A stretch of 64,000 nt of DNA from Rikenella microfusus DSM 15922 (GTDB lineage Bacteria; Bacteroidota; Bacteroidia; Bacteroidales; Rikenellaceae), in contig NZ_KE386488.1 of assembly GCF_000427365.1 (NCBI RefSeq), forward strand, positions 558,001-622,000. Reading direction: 5' to 3'. Positions 36,720-45,979 of the stretch are shown here, piece after piece. How positions within the stretch are numbered: the stretch's first letter is position 1; every line of letters starts with the position of its first letter. The position numbers and the translations under genes are program-made. Below the pieces are notes generated by a model. It was given only the letters and a program-made list of their open reading frames with translations. It was not told where the DNA came from and ran no database searches.

Positions 36720-37640
36720 TTCGGCGACGACGGACGTTTGTTTTTCTTCGTCCGCTCATGCCGCGGGGGCACCGGTTTCTCCCAACGCCTTATGCCGGCG
36801 GAGCATCTCCTTTTTTAAGCGACCCAAAAAGGAGACAAAAACTTGCCGGGAATGCGATTCCCCATTTTCGACTTCCGTCGGAACGGAAAATCGCACATGC
36901 CCGGATCAGCAACTTTTACCCGTACTTCGATACCAGTGTAAGAAGCCGGAAGTGCTTTTTAAACCTACAGTTAAAATGCTTTCCTCCTTCGGCTTTGCGT
37001 CCATCCCCCGGAGCCGCAAAGCGGCTTGGGCGCGAAAGCCGGCGATTCGGAAGAATCGCATAACCTACAAACCGTACGGTTATTTTTCATTCGGGTCGGA
37101 CGTCCGGGAGGCCACGGGTAATTACAGCCCGGCTGGAGTGCCCAGCGGCACCGGGCCTCCCGTGGGGAGGCGTCCGGCCCGCCCGCTGACGCGGAAACTT
37201 ATCTTTTAACTGTATGGTTAATCGCCACGTTTCTCCTTAGGTCGGCCCGGAGCCACCCCGGCGGCCTGCAACGGCGCTGCGTTTGTTTGGCTCCGCCGGC
37301 TCCGGCCATAAACTTAACCGTACAGTTGCCGAGGGTCGCAGCCTGTGGAGACCGTGAACGAGTATTGCGAGTGAGCGGGCCTCCGCTGCGGGAGGCTGTG
37401 GCCCGCGCGACCTTCAGGTCGCGATATTCGCCTTGTCGAATAACCCTACGGTTAAATTATTTCATTTATCGGCTTTGCGTCCATCCCCCGGAGCCGCAAA
37501 GCGGCTTGGGCACAAAAGCCGGCGATTCTGAAGAATCGCATCAATAAAAATCGTACGATTATCCCTACGATCGGACGCCCGGGAGGTTTCCAGGTAATTG
37601 CAGCCCGGACACCCGCTGGCGCATCAACGTCCGGCTTGCA
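36720..37640. repeat. Long family D mosaic
   Basis: At least six modules follow each other: the GCCGGCGGAGCATCTCC type (36790-36960), a CGGCTTTGCGTCCATCCCCCGGAGCCGCAAAGCGGCTTGGGC module twice (about 36990 and 37470), a GGACGTCCGGGAGG...GGAGGCGTCCGGCCCGCC palindrome (37095-37190), a GGAGCCACCCCGG...GGCTCCGGCC palindrome (37250-37312) and a GGTCGCAGCCTGTGG module (37330-37435). The joints are CTACAGTTAAAAT, CGTACGGTTATTT, CTGTATGGTTAAT, TTAACCGTACAGTT, CCTACGGTTAAAT and CGTACGATTATC. No gene. Confidence 0.8.
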
Positions 37641-37657
37641 AACCGCCCGCGAAAACT

Positions 37658-39247
37658 TTACTTCGGGTTGATCGTATAGTCCAGTCTGGCGCCCGCCACG
37701 ATCCGCAGGTCGAGTTCCGACGGGGAGTATATCTTCGCCGCCTTACGTTCGGCAGCCCCCATCGTGGTAGCCGTCAGGCGGAGGAACAACTTGTCGGCCC
37801 CCAGCAACAGGTCGATCTTGTCCGGCGACAGCGAACGCGAGATCAGGTTCTTCCCGTCCACCACCCCCGGACGGAAAGCGGGATCGTCCGGTTTGAGGTT
37901 GTTCTCCGACGACGGGAACTCCACCGGCTCGTCGAACAACGGCACAGACACGCCGCTGCCCGGTTCCCGGACCGACACCTCGATCGACAGGCCGAGCGGC
38001 AGGCCGTTCGTCCCCGACAAAGTGAGCGTCAGTTCCTCGTAGTCGATATCCTCCTTGTTCATATCCTTGAGGTCCACCTCCATTTCCTGGTCGAAAGCCA
38101 CTCCGTCCAACACCCCGTCCAACGGCAGCGCGATCAGAAACGCACCGCCCAACGTATCCCGTACGCTTGTGCTGTTGTGATCGGGCGCCGCGTAGGACGG
38201 ATCGCCCAGATCCGCCGCCGTCGGGTTCAGCAGCGTGTTCACGTCCACCGCCAGCCGGCTGAACTCCTTGGTCAGCGCGTCGGTCAGGCCGGTGCCGCTC
38301 CGCGTCTTGTCGTTGTTGATGACGATCCGGGTGACTGCCTGCGGTGCGACGAGGATCAGCTGTCCCTCCAGCCCCGGTTTAAGCTCGATCGGAGTATCGT
38401 CGATCCGGAGCGATTCGATGTCCGCCATCATCGGCGCGTTGTATTCGTTTTTGAGGTAGAACACGATTTCGGGCCTGTCGAAACGGACGTATTCCGCGTT
38501 TTGAGAAAACTCGGCCAGATCGCCGGCCTCGATCAGGCGCGATACGCGGCTGATCTCTTTGCGGCCGAAGAAACCGGCGATATAATCGATCTCTCCGCCG
38601 TCGATATTCACTTCCCCGTCCAGTGCGGTCATCGACGGTACACGCCCCTCGAAACGGACACTCATCCGGTTCCCCGCGTCGAGCACCAGCATGTAGTCCG
38701 GACCGAGCGCGAGCGGTTCGCCGGCTGTCAGCGTCACCGGCTGTTCGTCTTTCAACAGGTTCGGCACCACGATCCGCAATTCCGACCTGTCGTAACCGGG
38801 CACAGCATCCAGCCCGCCGACCGATACCGTAAAGCTGCCTTCGCTGAAAACCACCGTATCGACCGTAGCCCCGTCCAGTCCCGTCAGGGTGAACGTTTCG
38901 GCAACCTGCCCGGTCGGCAGATCGATGAATCCGCCCGCTCCGGACCATGAAGTCAGATCTTTATACAGATCGAACTTTTGCGCCGGCACTTCGACGAGCG
39001 AAGTCCCGACTTCCGGCCCCGAAAGGGTCAGGTCGGTACTGTCCACGAAAGTCAGCACGCCGTCGGGGCCGACCTGCATGTTTTTCTGGATATCGGCCAG
39101 TTCGAAAAGCGACGAATCGCTGGCCACGACGTTGCCCACCGGCAACGTCGTGTTCGGACGTACGTGGATATTGTCGAACATCCCTTTTTCCGTACATCCC
39201 GCCGCGACTGCGGCGACCGACAACAGGCAAAGTATTCGTTTTTTCAT
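37658..39247 (-). CDS. Large lipoprotein of unknown function
   Basis: 529 residues. The signal peptide MKKRILCLLSVAAVAAGC ends in a lipobox (AAGC), so an anchored envelope protein. The rest is rich in short beta strands with repeated acidic-hydrophobic patterns (LTLSGPEVGTSLVEVPAQKF, LRIVVPNLLKDEQPVTLTAG, FYLKNEYNAPMMADIESLRI), as in adhesin-like or barrel-associated Bacteroidota lipoproteins. No named domain recognised. The start at 39247 follows a consensus -7 box. Confidence 0.75.
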   Translation of the reverse strand: MKKRILCLLSVAAVAAGCTEKGMFDNIHVRPNTTLPVGNVVASDSSLFELADIQKNMQVGPDGVLTFVDSTDLTLSGPEVGTSLVEVPAQKFDLYKDLTSWSGAGGFIDLPTGQVAETFTLTGLDGATVDTVVFSEGSFTVSVGGLDAVPGYDRSELRIVVPNLLKDEQPVTLTAGEPLALGPDYMLVLDAGNRMSVRFEGRVPSMTALDGEVNIDGGEIDYIAGFFGRKEISRVSRLIEAGDLAEFSQNAEYVRFDRPEIVFYLKNEYNAPMMADIESLRIDDTPIELKPGLEGQLILVAPQAVTRIVINNDKTRSGTGLTDALTKEFSRLAVDVNTLLNPTAADLGDPSYAAPDHNSTSVRDTLGGAFLIALPLDGVLDGVAFDQEMEVDLKDMNKEDIDYEELTLTLSGTNGLPLGLSIEVSVREPGSGVSVPLFDEPVEFPSSENNLKPDDPAFRPGVVDGKNLISRSLSPDKIDLLLGADKLFLRLTATTMGAAERKAAKIYSPSELDLRIVAGARLDYTINPK

Positions 39248-39283
39248 AGGCATCCCGCATAGGCCTCCCGGCCGTTTACGGCG

Positions 39284-39291
39284 CAAAGGTA
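39284..39291 (-). promoter_or_regulatory. -7 element (TACCTTTG) of the 39247 lipoprotein gene
   Basis: On the minus strand TACCTTTG lies 36 bp before the ATG, preceded by an A-rich tract; the -33 box is weak (TTTA). Confidence 0.55.
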
Positions 39292-39593
39292 AATTTTTTT
39301 GTCTCATTCGTAAACCAGTGTACGGAAAATTCGATATGTTATAATAGGGGCGATTCATCCCGCGGCTTTCATCCGGTCGGACACTCGAAGCGCACGGCTT
39401 TACAACGGTCGCAACGACCGTTTTCGGCTTTGAGCCTCGCCGCACGGGGGCGGCGCAGGCCCCGGTCCCGGCCCCGGCAAAAAAACGAAGGAACCGGGAC
39501 GAAACAACGCCGGCCGGGACGGCCGGTATTCCAAAGTATAAATGATCGGGATAGGAATCGTACTTTATGGCCGCATGCCCTGTGGTCCGTACG

Positions 39594-39648
39594 GGCAGAG
39601 GCAGCAGATCCGGGGAACCGCACATTCCTTTGGTCTGCTGCCTCTGCC
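39594..39648. repeat. Isolated long inverted repeat
   Basis: A perfect 15-bp stem GGCAGAGGCAGCAGA / TCTGCTGCCTCTGCC with a 25-nt loop. It is not part of families A-D and is not followed by a clear T-tract (CTAAAAATCG). It lies in the gap between the lipoprotein promoter and a small family D piece. Confidence 0.65.
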
Positions 39649-39699
39649 TAAAAATCGAAAAGCGCAGGTAATACGGTTAATCATGCAGCTTTGCCCCTA

Positions 39700-39834
39700 C
39701 TCCTTATCAGATCGCCCCCCCCGGCGGAGGCCTGCAACTGCACTGCGCTTGTTCCGATTCCGCCGGCTCCGGCCGATAACCCCACGTTTTAATTCAGCGT
39801 TCTGCATTAGCGGGTACGCCGGAAGTCCTTTCTC
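39700..39834. repeat. Short family D module at the recG 3' end
   Basis: GGCGGAGGCCTGCAACTGCACTGCGC and CCGGCTCCGGCC match the modules at about 27210 and 37260; TGCATTAGCGGGTACGCCGG is a variant of the GCGTTAGCGGGCGGGCC module. It ends at the recG stop codon. Confidence 0.65.
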
Positions 39835-41958
39835 TCAACTGATCTGGCTCAGATCCACCTCCGCCTGTTTTTTCCGGTTCAGTCTTTCCAACGCGGCCCG
39901 GAGCAGCACGTTCCGTTTATCTTCCAGGTGCGGGTCGTCCGCCAGTATCCGTTCGGCCACGGAACGCGCATGTTCCAGCAATGCCCCGTCCCGGGCCAGG
40001 TCCGAAACCTTGATTTCGATTCCCTGTCCGCTCTGCGCCGTACCGTCGATATCCCCCGCCCCGCGCAATTGCAAGTCCAGTTCCGAAAGCCGGAAACCGT
40101 CCGTCGTGGAGACCATCGCCTCCATGCGCCGCCGCGCCTCGGTCGATAACTTATCGCCCGTCATGAGGATGCAGTACGACTGGTCGCCGCCCCGGCCGAC
40201 CCGACCGCGCAACTGATGGAGCTGCGACAGCCCGAACCGTTCCGCACTCTCGATCACCATCACCGTGGCGTTCGGTACGTTCACCCCCACCTCGATGACC
40301 GTCGTGGAGATCAATATCTGGGCCTGTCCCTCCTTGAACAGTTCCATCCCGTAATCTTTCAGCCGCGCCGGCATCTTGCCGTGCACCACTACGCTCGTGT
40401 ACCGCGGCGGGGGAAATTCCCGCGCGATCACCTCCGCTCCCGCTTCTAAGTTGGCGACGTCCATCTTTTCCGACTCCTGGATCAGCGGATAGACGATATA
40501 GACCTGCCGTCCCTGGTCGATCTGCTCCCGAAGGAAACCGAACAACCGCAGTCGGTGCGATTCCCGAGCGTGCGACGTGCGTACCGGCTTGCGGCCCGGA
40601 GGCAGTTCGTCGATCACCGACACGTCCAGATCGCCGTACAGGGTCATCGCCAGCGTGCGGGGAATGGGCGTGGCCGTCATCACCAGCACGTGGGGCGGCA
40701 ATCCCGTGCTTTTGAGTCTCAGTTTCGCCCGTTGCATCACCCCGAAACGGTGCTGTTCGTCGATGACCACGAATCCCAACCGCGCGAACCGCACCGTGTC
40801 TTCGATCAGGGCGTGGGTGCCGATCAGCAGGTCGATTTCGCCGGCGAGCAGCCCTTGGGCGATCTCCTCGCGCTTTTTCCTGCGTGTGCTGCCGGTCAGT
40901 AATTCCACCCGCAGTCCCGCGGTCTCCACAAGTTCCGTGATCGAGCGGTAGTGCTGGGTCGCCAGGATTTCGGTCGGGGCCATGATCGCGCTTTGGAATC
41001 CGTTGTCGGCGGCGATCAGCACGCACAGAAGCGCCACGATGGTTTTCCCGCTCCCTACGTCGCCCTGCATCAGGCGGTTCATCTGGTGGCCGCTGACCAT
41101 ATCGCCGCGAATCTCTTTGATTACCCGTTGTTGGGCTCCGGTCAGGGCGAAAGGCAGTTTTTCGCGGTAAAACAGGTTGAAATAGTCTCCGATTTTCGGC
41201 ATCAGGTAGCCGCGTGTCTTTTCCGTCCTCACGCGCCGCTGCCCTAAGAGTTGGAGCTGGATGACGAACAGTTCCTCGAATTTGAGCCGCCGCATGGCTG
41301 CGTTCAGCGCTTCGGCCGAAGCCGGGAAATGGATGTCGTGCAATGCCTGCGCCCGACCGACGAGCCGTTCCTGTTCCAGCAGGCAGGCGGGCAGCGTCTC
41401 CGGGATATAGTCTCTGACGGCCGCCCAAAGCGTCCGCATGGCGTTGAAGATGGCTTTGGTGCCCAGACCGATGGAACTCAGCCGTTCGGTGGTGCTGTAT
41501 ATGCCCTGCATACCGACCGGCTCCTGCCCTTCCACGGCGATGGGCGGTTCGAACTCCGGATGGGCCATGTTGGGGGAACCGTTGAATATCGTGGGGCGTC
41601 CGAAAAAGATGTATTCCCGGCCCGCTTCGAGTTTTTTCAGGATATATTTGATTCCGCGGAACCATACCATATCCATTTCGCCCGTGTCGTCGGCCACTAC
41701 CGCGGCCAGGCGGGCTTTCGCCCCGTGGCCGACGATCCCCACATCCTGCACGCGCGCACGTACCTGTATGTACTGGGAAGAGAGTTCGTCGCCGATTTCG
41801 GCGATTTTGTAAATTCTCGAACGGTCCACGTACCGGAACGGGATATGCATCAGCATATCGCCGAAGGTCGCCACGCCGATCTCGGAGGCGAGCAGTTCGG
41901 CCCGTTTCTGCCCGATGCCGGTCAGGTATTGTATCGGTCTGTCGAGTATGCTGTCCAT
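39835..41958 (-). CDS. recG: ATP-dependent DNA helicase RecG
   Basis: 707 residues, close to usual RecG length. The N-terminal wedge region (about 1-230) includes GIGQKRAELLASE. Helicase motifs: Walker A MQGDVGSGKTIVALL, the DEQH box VVIDEQHRFGVMQR, motif III TATPIPRT and motif VI QLRGRVGRGGDQS. It remodels stalled replication forks and Holliday junctions. A start at 42006 is possible; the ATG at 41958 (MDSILDRPIQYLTGIG) matches the family N-terminus. Confidence 0.96.
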   Translation of the reverse strand: MDSILDRPIQYLTGIGQKRAELLASEIGVATFGDMLMHIPFRYVDRSRIYKIAEIGDELSSQYIQVRARVQDVGIVGHGAKARLAAVVADDTGEMDMVWFRGIKYILKKLEAGREYIFFGRPTIFNGSPNMAHPEFEPPIAVEGQEPVGMQGIYSTTERLSSIGLGTKAIFNAMRTLWAAVRDYIPETLPACLLEQERLVGRAQALHDIHFPASAEALNAAMRRLKFEELFVIQLQLLGQRRVRTEKTRGYLMPKIGDYFNLFYREKLPFALTGAQQRVIKEIRGDMVSGHQMNRLMQGDVGSGKTIVALLCVLIAADNGFQSAIMAPTEILATQHYRSITELVETAGLRVELLTGSTRRKKREEIAQGLLAGEIDLLIGTHALIEDTVRFARLGFVVIDEQHRFGVMQRAKLRLKSTGLPPHVLVMTATPIPRTLAMTLYGDLDVSVIDELPPGRKPVRTSHARESHRLRLFGFLREQIDQGRQVYIVYPLIQESEKMDVANLEAGAEVIAREFPPPRYTSVVVHGKMPARLKDYGMELFKEGQAQILISTTVIEVGVNVPNATVMVIESAERFGLSQLHQLRGRVGRGGDQSYCILMTGDKLSTEARRRMEAMVSTTDGFRLSELDLQLRGAGDIDGTAQSGQGIEIKVSDLARDGALLEHARSVAERILADDPHLEDKRNVLLRAALERLNRKKQAEVDLSQIS

Positions 41959-42159
41959 TCGGTCGGTTCGTTTGCGGCCCGCTTTTGTCCGATGACCGGA
42001 CGACATGTTTGCCGGAAAATTTCGGGGCGACTCCTGTTGTCGGACGGAAAGCCTCCGCCCGGCAGTCGTGTGCGATTCGGTAGATTACTCCGGTACGGCG
42101 GACTGTCGATTCGAGTACGGTTGTTTTTAGGACCGGGCGCTCGGGAGCGGTCGCAACTT

Positions 42160-42480
42160 AGGGTCGTTACAATCCGGTCTATGCGCCGGGCACTATCGCG
42201 GAAATTTAGTTTTAACAGTACAGTTATTTATAAAATCCGGACGCCCGGGAGCGGTCGCAACTTTCGGCGCATAAAGCGACGAATTGCGGGCCTCCCGAGG
42301 GGGAGGCGTCCGGCCCGCCCGCTAACGCGGAAACTGATTTTAAACTGTAGGTTTAATTGTATGTCTATTGCCGACGGGCGTTTGTTTTTTCTTTGCCCGC
42401 TCATGCTGCGGGGCGCTGGCTCCGGCCTTGAATCTGCAAATTGAACCTACCGTTTATTGCAATGTTCTCCCTTATCCGGC
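42160..42480. repeat. Family D modules upstream of recG
   Basis: CGGACGCCCGGGAGCGGTCGCAACTTTCGGCGCATA (also near 57580), GGGGGAGGCGTCCGGCCCGCCCGCTAACGCGG, joints AACAGTACAGTTATTT, TTTAAACTGTAGGTTTAAT and a GGCGCTGGCTCCGGCC piece. No gene between recG and the Ca2+-ATPase. Confidence 0.75.
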
Positions 42481-42515
42481 CGGAGCCACCTCGGCCCCAT
42501 CCCCTATCCCGGTTA

Positions 42516-42687
42516 GGTAAGTATATACGACATTACCCAAAATCGGGCAATGCTCTCTCTAAACGGCCCTGCCGTGCCGCTCGGCACAGGGGACCGGGGC
42601 TTTCTCTGTTTAAGGAGGTGGGCGCGGGACGAAATATACTGAAAATCAAGTGTACATATGATATAGGGTAAAGTCGTATATACTTAC
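42516..42687. repeat. Complete family A element (reverse)
   Basis: 172 bp. GGTAAGTATATACGACATTA at the left and TAAAGTCGTATATACTTACC at the right form the inverted termini; the interior is the reverse complement of the copies at 8539 and 25612. Its right end lies 5 bp from the Ca2+-ATPase stop codon. Confidence 0.87.
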
Positions 42688-42692
42688 CCCGG

Positions 42693-45557
42693 TTATTTTC
42701 TTTCCCGGCGACGAGCGACCAGACGGATCAGTTCGCCGATCCAGAGCACGACCGATGTCGAAGCGATAATGAGCGTCCAATCCGCCAGCGACAGCGGCAC
42801 TACCCGGAATACCTCGCCCCCGAACGATACGATCAGCACCTGGCCCGCCACGATCAACGAGGCGACGATCAGGAATCCCGTATCGTGCAGCAAACCGTGG
42901 AACGCCGTGTGCCCGCTCGCGTAAGCCTTCGCGTTGAACATGTTCCAGAACTGGAGCATCACGAACACCGTGAAGAAAACCGACAGTTTGTAAGGCGTGA
43001 TTCCGTCCCCCGTATGGCCGAAAACATAGAGCAGAGCCAACAACGCCGCCACGAAACCGAACCCCGTCCAGAGGATCGACCGCCGCATGAACGGGCTGAT
43101 GATGAAATCGCTCGTGCGGCGCGGCCGGTGAGTCATTTCGCGTTTGTCCGGCGGCAGCGAAGCCAGCGCTCCGGCCGCGAAGGTATCCATGATCAGGTTC
43201 ACCCACAACATCTGGGTTACGGTCAGCGGCAGAGTGAAGCCCAGCAGCGACCCCATGAAGACGATGGTCAGCGCCGCCACATTGATCGTGAGCTGGAACA
43301 GCACGAACCGCTGGATGTTGCGGTATACCGACCGGCCCCACATCACCGCCGTGGCGATGCTCGCGAACGAATCGTCCAGCAGCGTGATGTCGCTCGCCTC
43401 CTTGGCTACGGACGTGCCGCTGCCCATCGAGAGGCCCACGTTGGCGAAATTCAGCGCCGGGGCGTCGTTCGTACCGTCGCCCGTAACGGCCACCACCTCG
43501 CCGCGCCGCTGGAGCATCCGCACCAGCCGCTGTTTGTCCATCGGCCGAGCGCGCGACATGATCTTGAGGGATTCTACCCGTTCCAGAGCCTCTTCGTCGG
43601 AGAGAGCCTCCCACTCCACCCCGGTGATTTCGTTCTGCGGACCGTCCGTGGCCGGGTTCCAAAGGCCGATCTGGCGTCCGATCTCGCGGGCTGTGCCCGG
43701 CGTATCGCCCGTGACGATCTTCACGGCGATACCAGCGCTCATGCACTCCGTCACCGCCGCCGGAACATCTCCGCGCACGGGATCCATAATGGCCGTGAAG
43801 CCGGCGAAAGTCAGCCCGCCTTCGGCGACCAGCGCCTTGATACGGTCCGAATCATAATGCGCATAGTCCGCGTCCGCCGGCAGCGCCCGGTAAGCGAAAC
43901 CGAGCGTACGCATCGCCTTGCCCTGGTAATCGAGCAGTTGCGCTTCGATCTCCCGCCGCTGCCCGTCGGCGAGGCCCGCGCAATGCGCGAGCACCATCTC
44001 CGGCGCACCTTTTATATATAGTATCGTCTCTCCGTTGAGAGCCGCCGAGTGCACGATGGTCGCCATATATTTGTGCCGCGTCGAGAAAGGCAGCTGCGCC
44101 ACCGTCTCGGCCGCCCCCCGCAGCTCCGCATAGTTTTGCGCGGGAGAACGCTTGTCTAACCACAGCAGCAACGCCCCCTCGGTCGGATTGCCGAGCGGTT
44201 TGGGATGCGCCGCGTCGTCGCGGTTCAGGTTGGCGGTGGTATTGACCGCGATCCCTTCGTAAACCAACGTTTCCGGCACCCCGAAGTCGAAGTGCGCCGC
44301 TTCGACGCTCATCTGGTTTTTGGTCAGCGTGCCGGTCTTGTCGGTACAGATCACGGTGGTGGCCCCCATCGTCTCGCAGGCGTGCATCTTGCGCACGAGG
44401 TTGTTGGAACGGAGCATCTTGCGGATCGAAAGGGCGAGCGAGAGGGTTACGCTCATGGGCAGCCCTTCAGGCACGGCCACGACGATCAGCGTCACGGCGA
44501 CCATGAAGTAGTTGAGGATACGCCCGGCGGCGTCGAGACCGATCCACGAGCCGGCCGAGAGGGGATTGACGCCGAAGAGCAGACCGATAGCGGCGACGGC
44601 GGCGAAAACGAGGATACCGAACACGAGCCAGAACATCCAGCCGAGTTTTTCGACGGCGGCGGGCAGCTCTTTCGGTTTGCCGGCGAGATAAAAGGCGTCG
44701 TAAACGATCGGCACCCATACTTTGACGAGGGCGACGGCGGCTCCGGCGAGCACGGCTCCGAGCAGGCCGATCTGGCCGAGGGTGAAGTCGTCCTGCCCGT
44801 CGAATATGTCTTTGAGGAACAGGGCGAGGAAAGTCACGAGGGCCAGGGCGAAGCCGACCACTCCGATCAGTTTGGCGAGGCGGTCGAGCTGACGGTTCAG
44901 GGGGGTAATCTCTTCGGATTTGACGGTAGCCTGACGGGCCACTTTGCCGAATTCGGTGGCGTCGCCGACGCGGATCACGCGTGCGATGCCATGGCCATCG
45001 ATGACGGTGGTGCCGCGCAGCACATGATTGCCGGGATAGGTGGCGTCTTTTTTGAACTCTTCGGGATGTACGGTCTTCGGGGCGGAGGGTTCGCCGGTGA
45101 GGTTGGATTCGTTGACTTGCAGCGACACGGCTTCGAGCAGCTCGGCGTCGGCGGGCACTTCGTCGCCGGTTTCGAGCAGAATGATGTCGCCCACGACGAT
45201 CTCTTTCTTGCCGACTTCGCGCACTTGTCCGTCGCGGACGACGCGCACGGGGCTGTCGTCGTTCACCTGGTTGAGGATATCGAATTTCCGGGCGGCATCG
45301 ACTTCAAACCAAAAGGCGACGCCGGTGGCCAGGAAAATGGCGCAGAAGATACCGATGGTCTCGTAGTATTCGCCGTGCACGAATGAAATACCGAGGGAGA
45401 GAAAGGCGGCGATCAGCAGAATGCGGATCACGGGGTCGGAGAATTTCTCCAGAAAGAGCTTCCACAACGGGGTGCGGGGCGGAGGGGTCAGACTGTTGCT
45501 TCCGTGTTTCTCCCGGCTCTCGGCCACTTGCTGCGGGGTCAATCCTTGATGTATCAT
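42693..45557 (-). CDS. Calcium-translocating P-type ATPase (PMCA/SERCA-like)
   Basis: 954 residues, inner membrane. The cation-ATPase N-terminal domain (MIHQGLTPQQVAESREKHGSN) precedes transmembrane pairs. Other motifs: actuator motif LTGEPSAP, the phosphorylation site CTDKTGTLTKNQM, nucleotide-binding KGAPE, hinge GDGTNDAPAL, and six C-terminal helices. The PEGLPMSVTLSLA segment in the fourth membrane helix is characteristic of the Ca2+ class. It would export Ca2+ at the cost of ATP. The ATG at 45557 gives the family N-terminus; upstream is a family C repeat. Confidence 0.93.
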   Translation of the reverse strand: MIHQGLTPQQVAESREKHGSNSLTPPPRTPLWKLFLEKFSDPVIRILLIAAFLSLGISFVHGEYYETIGIFCAIFLATGVAFWFEVDAARKFDILNQVNDDSPVRVVRDGQVREVGKKEIVVGDIILLETGDEVPADAELLEAVSLQVNESNLTGEPSAPKTVHPEEFKKDATYPGNHVLRGTTVIDGHGIARVIRVGDATEFGKVARQATVKSEEITPLNRQLDRLAKLIGVVGFALALVTFLALFLKDIFDGQDDFTLGQIGLLGAVLAGAAVALVKVWVPIVYDAFYLAGKPKELPAAVEKLGWMFWLVFGILVFAAVAAIGLLFGVNPLSAGSWIGLDAAGRILNYFMVAVTLIVVAVPEGLPMSVTLSLALSIRKMLRSNNLVRKMHACETMGATTVICTDKTGTLTKNQMSVEAAHFDFGVPETLVYEGIAVNTTANLNRDDAAHPKPLGNPTEGALLLWLDKRSPAQNYAELRGAAETVAQLPFSTRHKYMATIVHSAALNGETILYIKGAPEMVLAHCAGLADGQRREIEAQLLDYQGKAMRTLGFAYRALPADADYAHYDSDRIKALVAEGGLTFAGFTAIMDPVRGDVPAAVTECMSAGIAVKIVTGDTPGTAREIGRQIGLWNPATDGPQNEITGVEWEALSDEEALERVESLKIMSRARPMDKQRLVRMLQRRGEVVAVTGDGTNDAPALNFANVGLSMGSGTSVAKEASDITLLDDSFASIATAVMWGRSVYRNIQRFVLFQLTINVAALTIVFMGSLLGFTLPLTVTQMLWVNLIMDTFAAGALASLPPDKREMTHRPRRTSDFIISPFMRRSILWTGFGFVAALLALLYVFGHTGDGITPYKLSVFFTVFVMLQFWNMFNAKAYASGHTAFHGLLHDTGFLIVASLIVAGQVLIVSFGGEVFRVVPLSLADWTLIIASTSVVLWIGELIRLVARRRERK

Positions 45558-45569
45558 ATAAATTTTAAT

Positions 45570-45970
45570 GGTTCGTTTATCCGTACCGTTGAGGTTTGAG
45601 GGTACTGTTCTCTTTGTGAACAAAGAGAACCAGAAAACCGACGCAGCAGCCGAGCGCCATCGAATTCGTTCGAATGGCCGAGGCGCCAGGAGGAAGGCGA
45701 AGCCAAACTTTTTGAGATGCTGGCGCATCTCCTGAGCCTGCCGGATATCCGTTGCTTTTGGGGTATGTTGTGCTATCGGAATAGTGGGCTAATAGGTAGT
45801 AACCACATTATCGCCCACTATTCCGATAACACAAAAGAGTTCGCAATGCAAAAGGACTGCGGAGCTTAAGGCGAAACACAGCTGCTCGAAAGTTTCTTTG
45901 GTTCTTTCTTTTCAAAGAAAGAAAAGAACGGTTGCCTCAAAAGCCTAAAACGGGACAAATAAACGAACGG
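45570..45970. repeat. Family C element, copy 3 (401 bp) with large central hairpin
   Basis: Termini GGTTCGTTTATCCGTAC and ACAAATAAACGAACGG. Its plus strand aligns over most of its length with the minus strand of copy 1, with an extra family-D-like insert (about 45645-45705, GCAGCAGCCGAGCGCCATCG). In the centre, 45768-45789 pairs with 45813-45834 (21 of 22) around a 23-nt loop. The stem sequence is largely unlike that of copy 1, although the closing TTGTG/CACAA and inner GGGC/GCCC are shared. It fills the gap between the DUF3108 gene stop and the ATPase start. Confidence 0.88.
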
Positions 45971-45979
45971 TTTAAAAAA

